Shown: piece by piece, positions 56,438-63,281 of the stretch
Numbering within the stretch: the first letter of the stretch is position 1
How the letters are laid out: each line of letters opens with the position of its first letter
NCBI GenBank assembly: GCA_027484055.1
Contig: JAIXQH010000044.1
Coordinates: 124,001 to 188,000, forward strand
DNA length: 64,000 nucleotides
Direction: 5' to 3'
Source: Verrucomicrobiaceae bacterium
GTDB lineage: Bacteria; Verrucomicrobiota; Verrucomicrobiia; Verrucomicrobiales; Akkermansiaceae
Translations under genes and position numbers: made by a program
Notes under the pieces: generated by a model
Databases searched by the model: none
What the model saw: the letters and a program-made list of their open reading frames with translations, nothing else
What the model was told of the DNA's origin: nothing

Positions 56438-56739
56438 ATGCCAGTGAAGTATGACGACGCCGCCCGAGCAGAAGGACTCGAAGCCGCCTCGTGGTATGGG
56501 GAACAACAAGGTGGCCTCCAAACCCGCTTTCTAGAAAAGTGGAAAGATGCCGAAAATCGCATCGCAGCCAGTCTGGAAATTCATCGTTGTTTCGAAGGAA
56601 ACCTGCGTAAATGCCGTTCGAGGTTTTTCCCTACGCCCTGATATTCCGCATCCGGGACGACGAACTACAAGTGATCGCCGTCATGCAAATGAGCCGTCGG
56701 CCAGGCTACTGGAAAGCGCGAGACCAGAGCTGGAAATAG
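56438..56739 (+). pseudogene. RelE/ParE-type toxin with a one-base frameshift
   Basis: The first frame reads 'MPVKYDDAARAEGLEAASWYGEQQGGLQTRFLEKW' up to 'CFEGNLRKCR'. The expected continuation, 'EVFPYALIFRIRDDELQVIAVMQMSRRPGYW', lies in the next frame and ends at TAG 56737-56739. Restoring one T in TGCCGTTCGAGG (~56610-56620) would join them. The result is a normal ~100-residue plasmid-stabilisation toxin, so this copy is inactive, unless the missing base is a sequencing error. Confidence 0.75.
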
Positions 56740-57102
56740 CCGCCTCCGAACTCAAAGCCCTCCGCCGCAGCAAAGGCGGATTCCACCCACCGCAGACGTA
56801 TCGCTATGTCGGGAGCGAGGAGTTGGGGAAGCTGATGAATTGCATTGTTGAAACTCTGTGAGCGTCGATGTGCTTTGAATCAGAGAGACTCCCCCCACGA
56901 CTCCGGCGAGGCGAGCTGGATGTTTCAAGGCGGGAACCTACCCCAGAGACCTACCCCAGAACCTGCCTTACCGGAGCGTCAAGCTTCTCCGCATCCACAT
57001 GTGTCATGCGAGCAGATTCGTTGGTATTGGAAATGAGGATCTTGCTCTAAATCGGTGTTGAGACTGTTATCCAGCGACGCATTCCTACAAGGCATCAGGT
57101 GG
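56740..57102. other. Gene-poor stretch after the toxin remnant
   Basis: Only short open frames occur here (for example 56845-57036), none with a recognisable product. The first 120 bases read as 'ASELKALRRSKGGFHPPQTYRYVGSEELGKLM' in one frame and may be a remnant of a further small gene. I see no terminator or repeat. Confidence 0.4.
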
Positions 57103-59931
57103 TTATTCCCCGGTCTTGGTAGAGAGCCGCATGAAGATTGAGGGGTATTGGCCGGCAGGCAGTTTGAAGACGCGCGTCGCGCCCACGCCCGTATTTGGGA
57201 CTGGGGTCCACGATCCCGGCTTCAAAGTTGTGCTGCTTTCCGCTCCGTAGGTGATGCCTTCGATCATGATGGGCGGTAAAAAGCTGAATCCAGGTGTGTC
57301 ATCGATCATTTGGAGTTGTGGCAATTGGCTCGTCCGGGCGGTTCTGGGATCCTGATCCATTCCCAAGAACGCATACACCTGAAGATTCGAGACGCCCGTG
57401 TTGAACGGATCGGCTAGGTTTTCCGCATATCCCGCATTTTCTGGCGAGCCGAACCACTTCTGTCTCCATGTCTCCAGTTGACTTAGGCGCCTCACTGCCA
57501 ATGAATGTAGCTTGGTGGAAACTCCATTCTGAGCGGTGACCGAAACGTTGATGAAATTCATCCCCACATTCAGCGGGACAGTCCCACTAACAGAACCAGT
57601 GGTAACTATCCCTCCGTTGATGCTTGCAGAAGCGGTGTTCCACGCTGTGGTCGCCGTAATGGAGAGCTGGGTCACTCCGTGGGAGACAATGGCGGAATAA
57701 TTTGCAATGGCCGGGTTGAAGGGCGGCGTAAGCACCGAGGGATTCGTCGTTAGGGCGGACAGATTAGCATTGTCGCTGAGGGTGGCAAATGTAAGGGGGG
57801 GGCTGTAAGCTGTACCCTTGCTGTTCGTGGCGTATGCCCTGAACGTAAAGCTTGTTCCCGGCGCAAGTGATATAAGGCTTTTGGATAGCATTCCGGTGGT
57901 CCCAGTCACGGTTTGATTCGTTACGTTCGCTCCACCGATCGCCGGATTGCCGTTGTCTGCCGTTCTGGCGAACACGATCCCTCGGCTCGTAATGGTTGCG
58001 CCGCCGTCGTCGGTGACATTCGCGTTCACAGTAGCGGTGGTATCCGTCACGCTGTTCGCGCTCGGAGAAGCTACAGTCGCCAGCGAGAGCGGGAGCGTGT
58101 GGATATATTCGGCAGCCGTGTAGGAAGTGCCCTTCGCGTTCCTCGCATAGGCCCGGAATAGGTAATCCGTATTCGCGGTCAGTCCCGTGATGTTGGCCGT
58201 GTAGGTGCCTGTGGTTCCGGAAACGGTCATCGTGGTAACCCCCGCTCCGCCCGGTTTCGGATCGGAATTGGCAGATGCATTCGCATAAACAATGCCGCGT
58301 TCGAGGATCGCCGAGTTTCCATCATTCACTACGTTGCCGCCCAGAGTCGCGGTGCTCCGGGTGATGGAGGACGACGTCAGGCCGGAAATCGCCGGTATGG
58401 CGGGCGTAGGAAGCGCCACATTCACCGGGGTGGACGGCACGCCCTGCACCACTACGGTAACGGTGGCCATGCCGAGCGGGAAGCTGGTGACCGGCAGGGA
58501 GGTGAATCCGGTGGAAGTGAAACCGACGGCCGGATCAGGCACTAGGTAAGTATCCGTAGAACTACCCGCGAGGCGAAGGATGACGATGGGATACCCGGTG
58601 GATGAATCTTTCGTTGAGCCGTCCGAACTGCCGAAGGTTCCGCGGAAATTACCCCCAGTGATGACCAGTTTTCCAGCGGAATTGAAGGCCGCCGTCGTGA
58701 TAGTGGGGCGAGCCGATTCAAGGACTGCGGCAGAGGATTCATAGATTTCCGCCGTATCGTAGGTAGTTGAATCCGTATAGCCACCGGCGACTAGGATTTT
58801 TCCATTGGGAAGAATGGTGGCCGTGTGACTGCTCTTTTCTCTGACAAAATTTGCAGCACCGCTCCAGCCACCCGTTGAAGGAGAGTAGATGTAGGCCGCC
58901 TTACTTGCCTGGTTCACGTTTCCTGGTATGGCTCCACCAGCCACCAGTAGTCGGCCGTCAACCAGCGGAGTGACGCTGTGTCCCGTCATACCGGCGGGGA
59001 TCGCCACCTGTGCAGCCCAAGTATTGGTAATTGGGTCATAGAGCTGTGAAGTCAGAAGAAAGACCCCGGTTGACGAGTAGCCACCGATCACCAGTACCTT
59101 ACCATTCCTGAGGAGCGTCGCCGAGTGTTCTCCCCTTTTGATCGCCAAGGATGCACCTGAGCTCCAAGAGTTCGTCGAGGGATTGTAAATCTGGACACTC
59201 GAGAGATAATCGCTGGTACCAAACCCACCGACCAGCAGTACATTGCCGTTTGGAAGCAGAGTGGCGGTGTGGCCAGCCTGACGCAAAGTGCTTAGTGATC
59301 CGGCCGAAGTCCATGCCCCCGTTGCCGGGTTATACAATTCGGCGCTTGAGAGGCCGCCGTTTACATTTTGTCCGCCGACTACCAATACTTTCCCGGTGTT
59401 GAGCATCGTGGCTGTCGCATAGCGCCTTGCCGTGGCTAGGGAACCTGTGGCGCTCCAGTTGTCGCTTTCCGGATTGTACAATAAGCAGGTCGCTAGGCTA
59501 CCCGCATTTCCATAACCGCCCACCAGAAGCACCTTTCCGGAATTGAGCATCACCGCGTTATGGTCGTACCTCCCCGATGAAGGGGCTGTGGCCGGCTCCC
59601 AAGTGCCTGAGGCCGGGTTGTAGAGTTCGGCGGTCGCCTGCCCGGTGGTCGATCTCGTGACTGCCAAGACCCTGCCGGTGTGTAGCAAGGTGGTGGTGTG
59701 GCCGTAATAGCTGGCATGTAACGACCCGGTTTGGGTGAAGGTGTCCGCCGCCCTCGCGAGTTGGCAAGCCAAGGCGAGGAGGAGGCACAATAAACCGGAG
59801 ATTTTTCCGGTCGCGGAGGAAAAGCCAGCCCAAGAGGGGGAGTGCTCGGAAATTAGGGCTTTCCTACTCGTAGGTTGAGGTGTACGGTGCGTGACGAGTC
59901 CGGCATGTGAATGCAATTTTATTGTTTTCAT
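57103..59931 (-). CDS. Secreted kelch-propeller protein with Fn3-like and cadherin-like domains
   Basis: The 942-residue product has a long N-terminus with a hydrophobic signal ('GLLCLLLALACQLARA'). About seven kelch repeats (~65-400) follow, each with a 'GKVLLVGGYG'-type core, forming a beta-propeller. A linker strand domain leads to two Fn3-like repeats (~530-720: 'GLTANTDYLFRAYARNAKGTSY', 'SLAPGTSFTFRAYATNSKGTAY'). A cadherin-like beta-sandwich comes next (~725-810: 'LSALTTNPSVLTPPFNPAIANYSAIV'), then a C-terminal domain ending 'IFMRLSTKTGE'. Probably an extracellular binding or adhesion protein; no enzymatic residues are evident. It is preceded by a ~400-base intergenic region. Confidence 0.78.
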   Translation of the reverse strand: MKTIKLHSHAGLVTHRTPQPTSRKALISEHSPSWAGFSSATGKISGLLCLLLALACQLARAADTFTQTGSLHASYYGHTTTLLHTGRVLAVTRSTTGQATAELYNPASGTWEPATAPSSGRYDHNAVMLNSGKVLLVGGYGNAGSLATCLLYNPESDNWSATGSLATARRYATATMLNTGKVLVVGGQNVNGGLSSAELYNPATGAWTSAGSLSTLRQAGHTATLLPNGNVLLVGGFGTSDYLSSVQIYNPSTNSWSSGASLAIKRGEHSATLLRNGKVLVIGGYSSTGVFLLTSQLYDPITNTWAAQVAIPAGMTGHSVTPLVDGRLLVAGGAIPGNVNQASKAAYIYSPSTGGWSGAANFVREKSSHTATILPNGKILVAGGYTDSTTYDTAEIYESSAAVLESARPTITTAAFNSAGKLVITGGNFRGTFGSSDGSTKDSSTGYPIVILRLAGSSTDTYLVPDPAVGFTSTGFTSLPVTSFPLGMATVTVVVQGVPSTPVNVALPTPAIPAISGLTSSSITRSTATLGGNVVNDGNSAILERGIVYANASANSDPKPGGAGVTTMTVSGTTGTYTANITGLTANTDYLFRAYARNAKGTSYTAAEYIHTLPLSLATVASPSANSVTDTTATVNANVTDDGGATITSRGIVFARTADNGNPAIGGANVTNQTVTGTTGMLSKSLISLAPGTSFTFRAYATNSKGTAYSPPLTFATLSDNANLSALTTNPSVLTPPFNPAIANYSAIVSHGVTQLSITATTAWNTASASINGGIVTTGSVSGTVPLNVGMNFINVSVTAQNGVSTKLHSLAVRRLSQLETWRQKWFGSPENAGYAENLADPFNTGVSNLQVYAFLGMDQDPRTARTSQLPQLQMIDDTPGFSFLPPIMIEGITYGAESSTTLKPGSWTPVPNTGVGATRVFKLPAGQYPSIFMRLSTKTGE

Positions 59932-60337
59932 GTGTTTTGGTTCTAGCGTCCCAGCTAGGTGTGGCTCTTCGAAAACTAAGCCTAGCGGGACGCGTCTTTG
60001 ATATTTAGTCAGTCATTGTTCCAAAGAAGGGGAAGGGGAAGGGGAAGGGGAAGGGGAAGGGGAAGGGTGCAGGGGGCTGCTTGCCTATCAAGCTCCGACT
60101 ATCGCTTGAAAATCCAAATTAGCCAGCCAAAAATTCATTTGCTTGGCGGAATATGGAATGTGTGGCAGGCGGTGTGAATTTCATCACATAAGGTGGGCGC
60201 AGTGTTGTTTTGAATTGCCTTGTGTGTTATTTGGTGGAATTTATTCGAATCCACAGTTGTTGACATGTATCCGTTAAGATGTTAGCCGATGCTCATGAAT
60301 AAGACTTCTGCTTCCGAAGTAAACCTTCCTTAATAAT
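59932..60337. other. Divergent intergenic region between kelch and SorC-type genes
   Basis: About 400 bases without a gene, more AT-rich than the flanks. It must hold promoters for both genes. A TTGACA hexamer is at 60260-60265 but lacks a good -10 box at normal spacing. A (GGGGAA)n tract is listed separately. Confidence 0.6.
60029..60067 (+). repeat. (GGGGAA)6 tandem repeat
   Basis: Six perfect GGGGAA units plus a final GGG, a purine tract able to form G-quadruplexes, located ~98 bases upstream of the kelch-protein start. Confidence 0.9.
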
Positions 60338-61507
60338 ATGGTCAAAAAATCAGCCGAAGATTCTGCGCACAAGCCGGAGAGCGATGCGATGTTGAACGCC
60401 AAGAGACTCGCGAAGGAGCACAAGCGCGAAAAGCGGACCGCAGCCGACGCGAAGGAAGAGTTCCTTAGGGCGCTGGTGGCCGTTCGCTATCCTCTCAATA
60501 AGGATGGCCTATGGACTGAAGACGTAACAAATTCCGAACTCGTCAATCAACTGGAACTTGACAACCCGATGCAGCTCAAGCGGCTCATCAACAAGGCTAG
60601 GGAGAGCGGCTACGTAAAATTGAGCTTCGGTAACATTCCACCTTCTCAAAAAAATGATCCACTACGGGATATGTTGGTTCTGGCGTCCGTACCAAGCGAA
60701 CCGGACTACAAGCAGCTTCTTCCCAAGATTGGTCAACTCGCGGCACGGGAATTCGACAGGATATATACCGAAGAACACCCGAAGCGCTTTGCGATCGGTG
60801 CCGGGGCGTCGATGCGGCAATTCGTGAACCACATGGAGAAGCGGTCGCGGTCGCTTGTCATCACCCCTACTAACTTGGCAATCCGCACTCCAGTGGCCGA
60901 GGTTTACGACAGTTCCTATCTAGCGGCGGTCGTTCATTGGAACTGCCCCGAACTGAGTACGGCCTATACTTGTAGCCTACCTCCCTTCCCGGAAGATCCG
61001 GGAAATCCGAAAGCCGCCCAGAAGGACGCCGCAGAAATGCACATGGATCTGATGAAGAGGAACAAGACGGTGAGGGATGTTTTCAAGCAAAGCATGTCCC
61101 CGGACGTCGCTTTTCTTGGCGCGGTGCATTTTCATGAGAATTCCCAAACGCTTGACCGCGTTTACAAAAAAGTGGGCCTCACCTATGACAAGATCGCGGA
61201 GTTCGGCGCGATCGGTGACATGAATTTCTGTCTGTTCGACTCCGAAGGAAACGATCTAACTCCCGCCATCGCGGAAAAGCATCTAGGCATCAAGACCCCG
61301 TCGGAGCACCCCTGTCATCCGTTCATCGCAGGCCTGAGCCTCGCTCACTTCAAGGGGCTGGTCCAGGCGGGCAAAAAGGTGATCCTAGTGTGCGGGGGAG
61401 ATCACAAGGTTCCTGTAATGAAGGCCCTGATCAAGGGGAAGGTCATCAATGGAATCATCACCGACGATGGTTCATTGGCCCGATTGCGTGCGGAGTTAAG
61501 CGAATGA
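60338..61507 (+). CDS. SorC-family sugar-binding transcriptional regulator
   Basis: The 389 residues begin with a Lys-rich segment and a helix-turn-helix region (~45-100: 'DVTNSELVNQLELDNPMQLKRLINKARESGYV'). The larger C-terminal part matches the sugar-phosphate-binding domain of SorC/DeoR-type regulators: 'FAIGAGASMRQFVNHM', 'SLVITPTN', 'AEFGAIGDMNFCLFDSEG', and the closing 'VILVCGGDHKVPVMKALIKGKVINGIITDDGSLARL'. No sugar transporter or kinase gene is adjacent, so its target genes lie elsewhere. The 3' end overlaps the convergent antitoxin-like gene by 106 bases. Confidence 0.8.
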   Translation: MVKKSAEDSAHKPESDAMLNAKRLAKEHKREKRTAADAKEEFLRALVAVRYPLNKDGLWTEDVTNSELVNQLELDNPMQLKRLINKARESGYVKLSFGNIPPSQKNDPLRDMLVLASVPSEPDYKQLLPKIGQLAAREFDRIYTEEHPKRFAIGAGASMRQFVNHMEKRSRSLVITPTNLAIRTPVAEVYDSSYLAAVVHWNCPELSTAYTCSLPPFPEDPGNPKAAQKDAAEMHMDLMKRNKTVRDVFKQSMSPDVAFLGAVHFHENSQTLDRVYKKVGLTYDKIAEFGAIGDMNFCLFDSEGNDLTPAIAEKHLGIKTPSEHPCHPFIAGLSLAHFKGLVQAGKKVILVCGGDHKVPVMKALIKGKVINGIITDDGSLARLRAELSE

Positions 61508-61686
61508 TGCTTCGGGGTACCTGAGGTTAGTTGGTTTTGTCCTCCGTCTTCCTCTTCATAGATTGCCGAGAGGGTCGCGGAGCTTGCGACGATCAGTCGA
61601 TGATCCTCGAACCATTGAGCGACTTTTCTTTGCTCCAGTTCCGGAAGACGCTCGATAGCTTTTTCGATTTCAAGCGCGGTTGTCAT
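61402..61686 (-). CDS. Antitoxin-like small protein, C-terminus probably extended
   Basis: The 94-residue ORF opens like an addiction-module antitoxin ('MTTALEIEKAIERLPELEQRKVAQWFEDHRLIVASSATLSAIYEEED'). The last ~35 residues are antisense to the end of the SorC-type gene and look like run-on. Its ATG overlaps the stop of the small ORF upstream (ATGA). No toxin gene follows, so it may be a remnant. Confidence 0.5.
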   Translation of the reverse strand: MTTALEIEKAIERLPELEQRKVAQWFEDHRLIVASSATLSAIYEEEDGGQNQLTSGTPKHHSLNSARNRANEPSSVMIPLMTFPLIRAFITGTL

Positions 61687-61844
61687 GGGTGATTACTTAC
61701 AAGTTCGATGACGATTTGTCCCGCCAGTTTTTCGGTTGGTTCACGGAAGTGGCCGGGGGTGGCATCGACAAAGGCGGCGTGGAGGCGCTTGGAGTCGCGA
61801 ATGAGGGTGCTGATGGGGAAGTCAAACTTGCAAGGTGTGGACAT
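61683..61844 (-). CDS. Small protein coupled to the antitoxin-like gene, 53 aa
   Basis: This ORF is below the track's length limit. From the ATG at 61844 it reads 'MSTPCKFDFPISTLIRDSKRLHAAF' and ends 'IVIELVSNHP', with the stop overlapping the next start codon. The amino-acid make-up is protein-like and the ATGA junction supports it. I cannot name a family; it could be the 3' piece of a longer gene. Confidence 0.45.
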   Translation of the reverse strand: MSTPCKFDFPISTLIRDSKRLHAAFVDATPGHFREPTEKLAGQIVIELVSNHP

Positions 61845-62436
61845 AGCAGTGCTCAGTTGGGGGACTTTGGGGATATGGGGGAAGTCGTAGGATGAACTGT
61901 TCCACCCATGACCAAGGCGTCTTGGATGATCCTGATAGACTATCTAGCGAATAGTGGGAGCGGGGCTTTGAAAGGTGGGAGGAATTGGCTAGATAATTGA
62001 GGGTGAGAGGGATACGCGGGTGAAATTTTTCCGGCTTCAATTTGAAACGAACTGCGGGGACTTGAGAAGCGGCTGCCGACGGCTGAACATCGCTTTTGCT
62101 TGGGTGGAAGAAAGAGGCGAGACGCCTCTGCAACAGTCTGGTGCGAGACGCACTAGCCACTCTGAAAAGCTTTTGGCTGCTTGAGCGGTAGGAGTCCTTC
62201 CGGTGGCGAATGCGGGTGACACGGACGATTCGGATTTCGTCGGCAATTTCGTAGATGACACGATAGTTTCCAACACGGATCCGCCAGTCGTTTTCTGAGC
62301 CAACGAGTTTCCTGCATCCGGGCGGTCGAGGATCTTCGGCGAGTGATCGGATTGCGTCCGCCAATTTCGGCCTGATTTCAGAGGCAATCCGCTTAAGATC
62401 TTTTTCCGCCGAACGCTCTACAAGGATCTGAAACAT
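61822..62436 (-). CDS. RelE-type toxin fused to a dispersed-repeat tail
   Basis: The first ~84 residues (62436 down to ~62185) are a RelE/ParE-type toxin: 'MFQILVERSAEKDLKRIASEIRPKLADAI', 'WRIRVGNYRVIYEIADEIRIVRVTRIRHRKDSYR'. Normal relatives end here. In this gene the frame runs on for ~120 residues through repeat element copy 1 ('ASASRTRLLQRRLASFFHP', 'SQVPAVRFKLKPEKFHP'), so the insertion seems to have removed the native stop codon. The start is four bases after the antitoxin stop. Whether the tail affects toxicity is unknown. Confidence 0.75.
   Translation of the reverse strand: MFQILVERSAEKDLKRIASEIRPKLADAIRSLAEDPRPPGCRKLVGSENDWRIRVGNYRVIYEIADEIRIVRVTRIRHRKDSYRSSSQKLFRVASASRTRLLQRRLASFFHPSKSDVQPSAAASQVPAVRFKLKPEKFHPRIPLTLNYLANSSHLSKPRSHYSLDSLSGSSKTPWSWVEQFILRLPPYPQSPPTEHCYVHTLQV
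61905..62165 (-). repeat. Dispersed element, copy 1
   Basis: This stretch matches copy 2 (62719-63215) in order. It begins CCCATGACCAAGGC, runs through GGTGGGAGGAATTGGCTAGAT and GAAATTTTTCCGGCTTC, then has one or two CCGAC-type 21-bp units. It ends with two hairpins, AGAGGCG-AGA-CGCCTCT (62113-62129) and GTGCG-AGA-CGCAC (62141-62153), 11 bases apart, followed by AGCCACT. The minus strand stays open in the same frame as in copy 2. It sits at the 3' end of the RelE-type gene. Confidence 0.8.
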
Positions 62437-62440
62437 GGAT

Positions 62441-62638
62441 TTAAATCCCGAGGTCTACCAACACATCTTCGAGATTGCGGAAAGACTGTGGCTTTTTCCG
62501 AGCTTTCTTGAGCCAGGCAATGTCATCGGCATCTTCCAGTCGTTCGAGCATTTCTTGGTATATCTCAATGGGGAGAATGACCGAGACGGCTTTCCCTTTG
62601 CGTGTGATGATTTCCGGTTCGGGCAATTTCGTTTTCAT
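62441..62638 (-). CDS. Antitoxin of the RelE-type pair
   Basis: From the ATG at 62638 there are 65 residues ('MKTKLPEPEIITRKGKAVSVILPIEIYQEMLERLEDADDIAWL'), the pattern of Phd/YefM/RelB-like antitoxins with an N-terminal DNA-binding strand and an acidic C-terminal helix. It ends four bases before the toxin start on the same strand. The track's longer start (62734) would reach into repeat copy 2. Confidence 0.75.
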   Translation of the reverse strand: MKTKLPEPEIITRKGKAVSVILPIEIYQEMLERLEDADDIAWLKKARKKPQSFRNLEDVLVDLGI

Positions 62639-62718
62639 GGCCGCAGGATACGCGAAGGGCGATTTTAGTAAAACATTGAATATCGCCGCTCGGGGGAGTC
62701 GCATGGGGCATGATTCTG

Positions 62719-63215
62719 CCCATGACCAAGGCACGGTGCACGATACTGATAGGCTAGCGATCTAAAAAGTGGGGAGCGGAGCTCTGAAAGGTGGGAGGAA
62801 TTGGCTAGATGATTGAGGGTTAGAGGGATACGGGGTGAAATTTTTCCGGCTTCTGTTCGAAACGGACTGCGGGGACTTGGGAACCAGCTGCCGACACTTG
62901 GGATCTTTCTACCGACGCTTGGGAACTTCCTACCGACGCTTGGAAATCAGTTGCCGACACTTGGGATTTTCCTGCCGCTGTCTGGGAACATTCAACCGAC
63001 ACCGGGGATCGAATTGCCGATACTGGGTATTTTACAGCCGTCGCTGGGTCTCCTGCTGCCGACACTTGGGAAATGTGTGCCGGGGGTGAGTGATGAGCTG
63101 CCGCTGGCTGGGATGTTTGGACCGGGGGCTGGGGAGTGGTTGTTGCTTGGGGGAAGAGAGAGGCGAGACGCCTCTGCAACGGTCTAGTGCGAGACGCACC
63201 AGCCACTATTATTTC
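62719..63215 (-). repeat. Dispersed element, copy 2, with expanded 21-bp array
   Basis: It shares both ends with copy 1: CCCATGACCAAGGC, GGTGGGAGGAATTGGCTAGAT and GAAATTTTTCCGGCTTC at the left; twin hairpins AGAGGCG-AGA-CGCCTCT (63159-63175) and GTGCG-AGA-CGCAC (63187-63199), 11 bases apart, at the right. Between them lies a 13-unit array of 21-bp repeats. A lone related hairpin, GGTGCG-AGA-CGTGCC, follows at 63223-63237. It is found between the antitoxin gene and dsbD. Confidence 0.8.
62867..63140. repeat. Array of ~13 degenerate 21-bp repeats
   Basis: The CCG core of each unit lies exactly 21 bases from the next (62891, 62912, 62933, 62954, 62975, 62996, 63017, 63038, 63059, 63080, 63101, 63122), although the sequences differ. 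The typical unit is CTGCCGACACTTGGGAATT. Forward it reads as the heptad LPTLGNF; in reverse as SQVSAAG-like heptads. No spacers, so it is not CRISPR. Confidence 0.9.
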
Positions 63216-63281
63216 CAGTTTTGGTGCGAGACGTGCCAGCTACTGACTGCGAGCAGGCGCTGGGAACTATGGGCTAGCTCC

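Noticed and set aside
60260-60290. Sigma-70 promoter with TTGACA upstream of the SorC-type gene
   Set aside because: No acceptable -10 hexamer lies 16-18 bases downstream.
62867-63140. Possible CRISPR array
   Set aside because: Units are 21 bp, degenerate and directly adjacent with no spacers, and no cas gene is present.
62813-63187. Forward LPTLGNF heptad ORF as a real gene
   Set aside because: It has no ribosome-binding site, and the corresponding forward frame in copy 1 is interrupted by a stop while the minus frame stays open; treated as repeat sequence.
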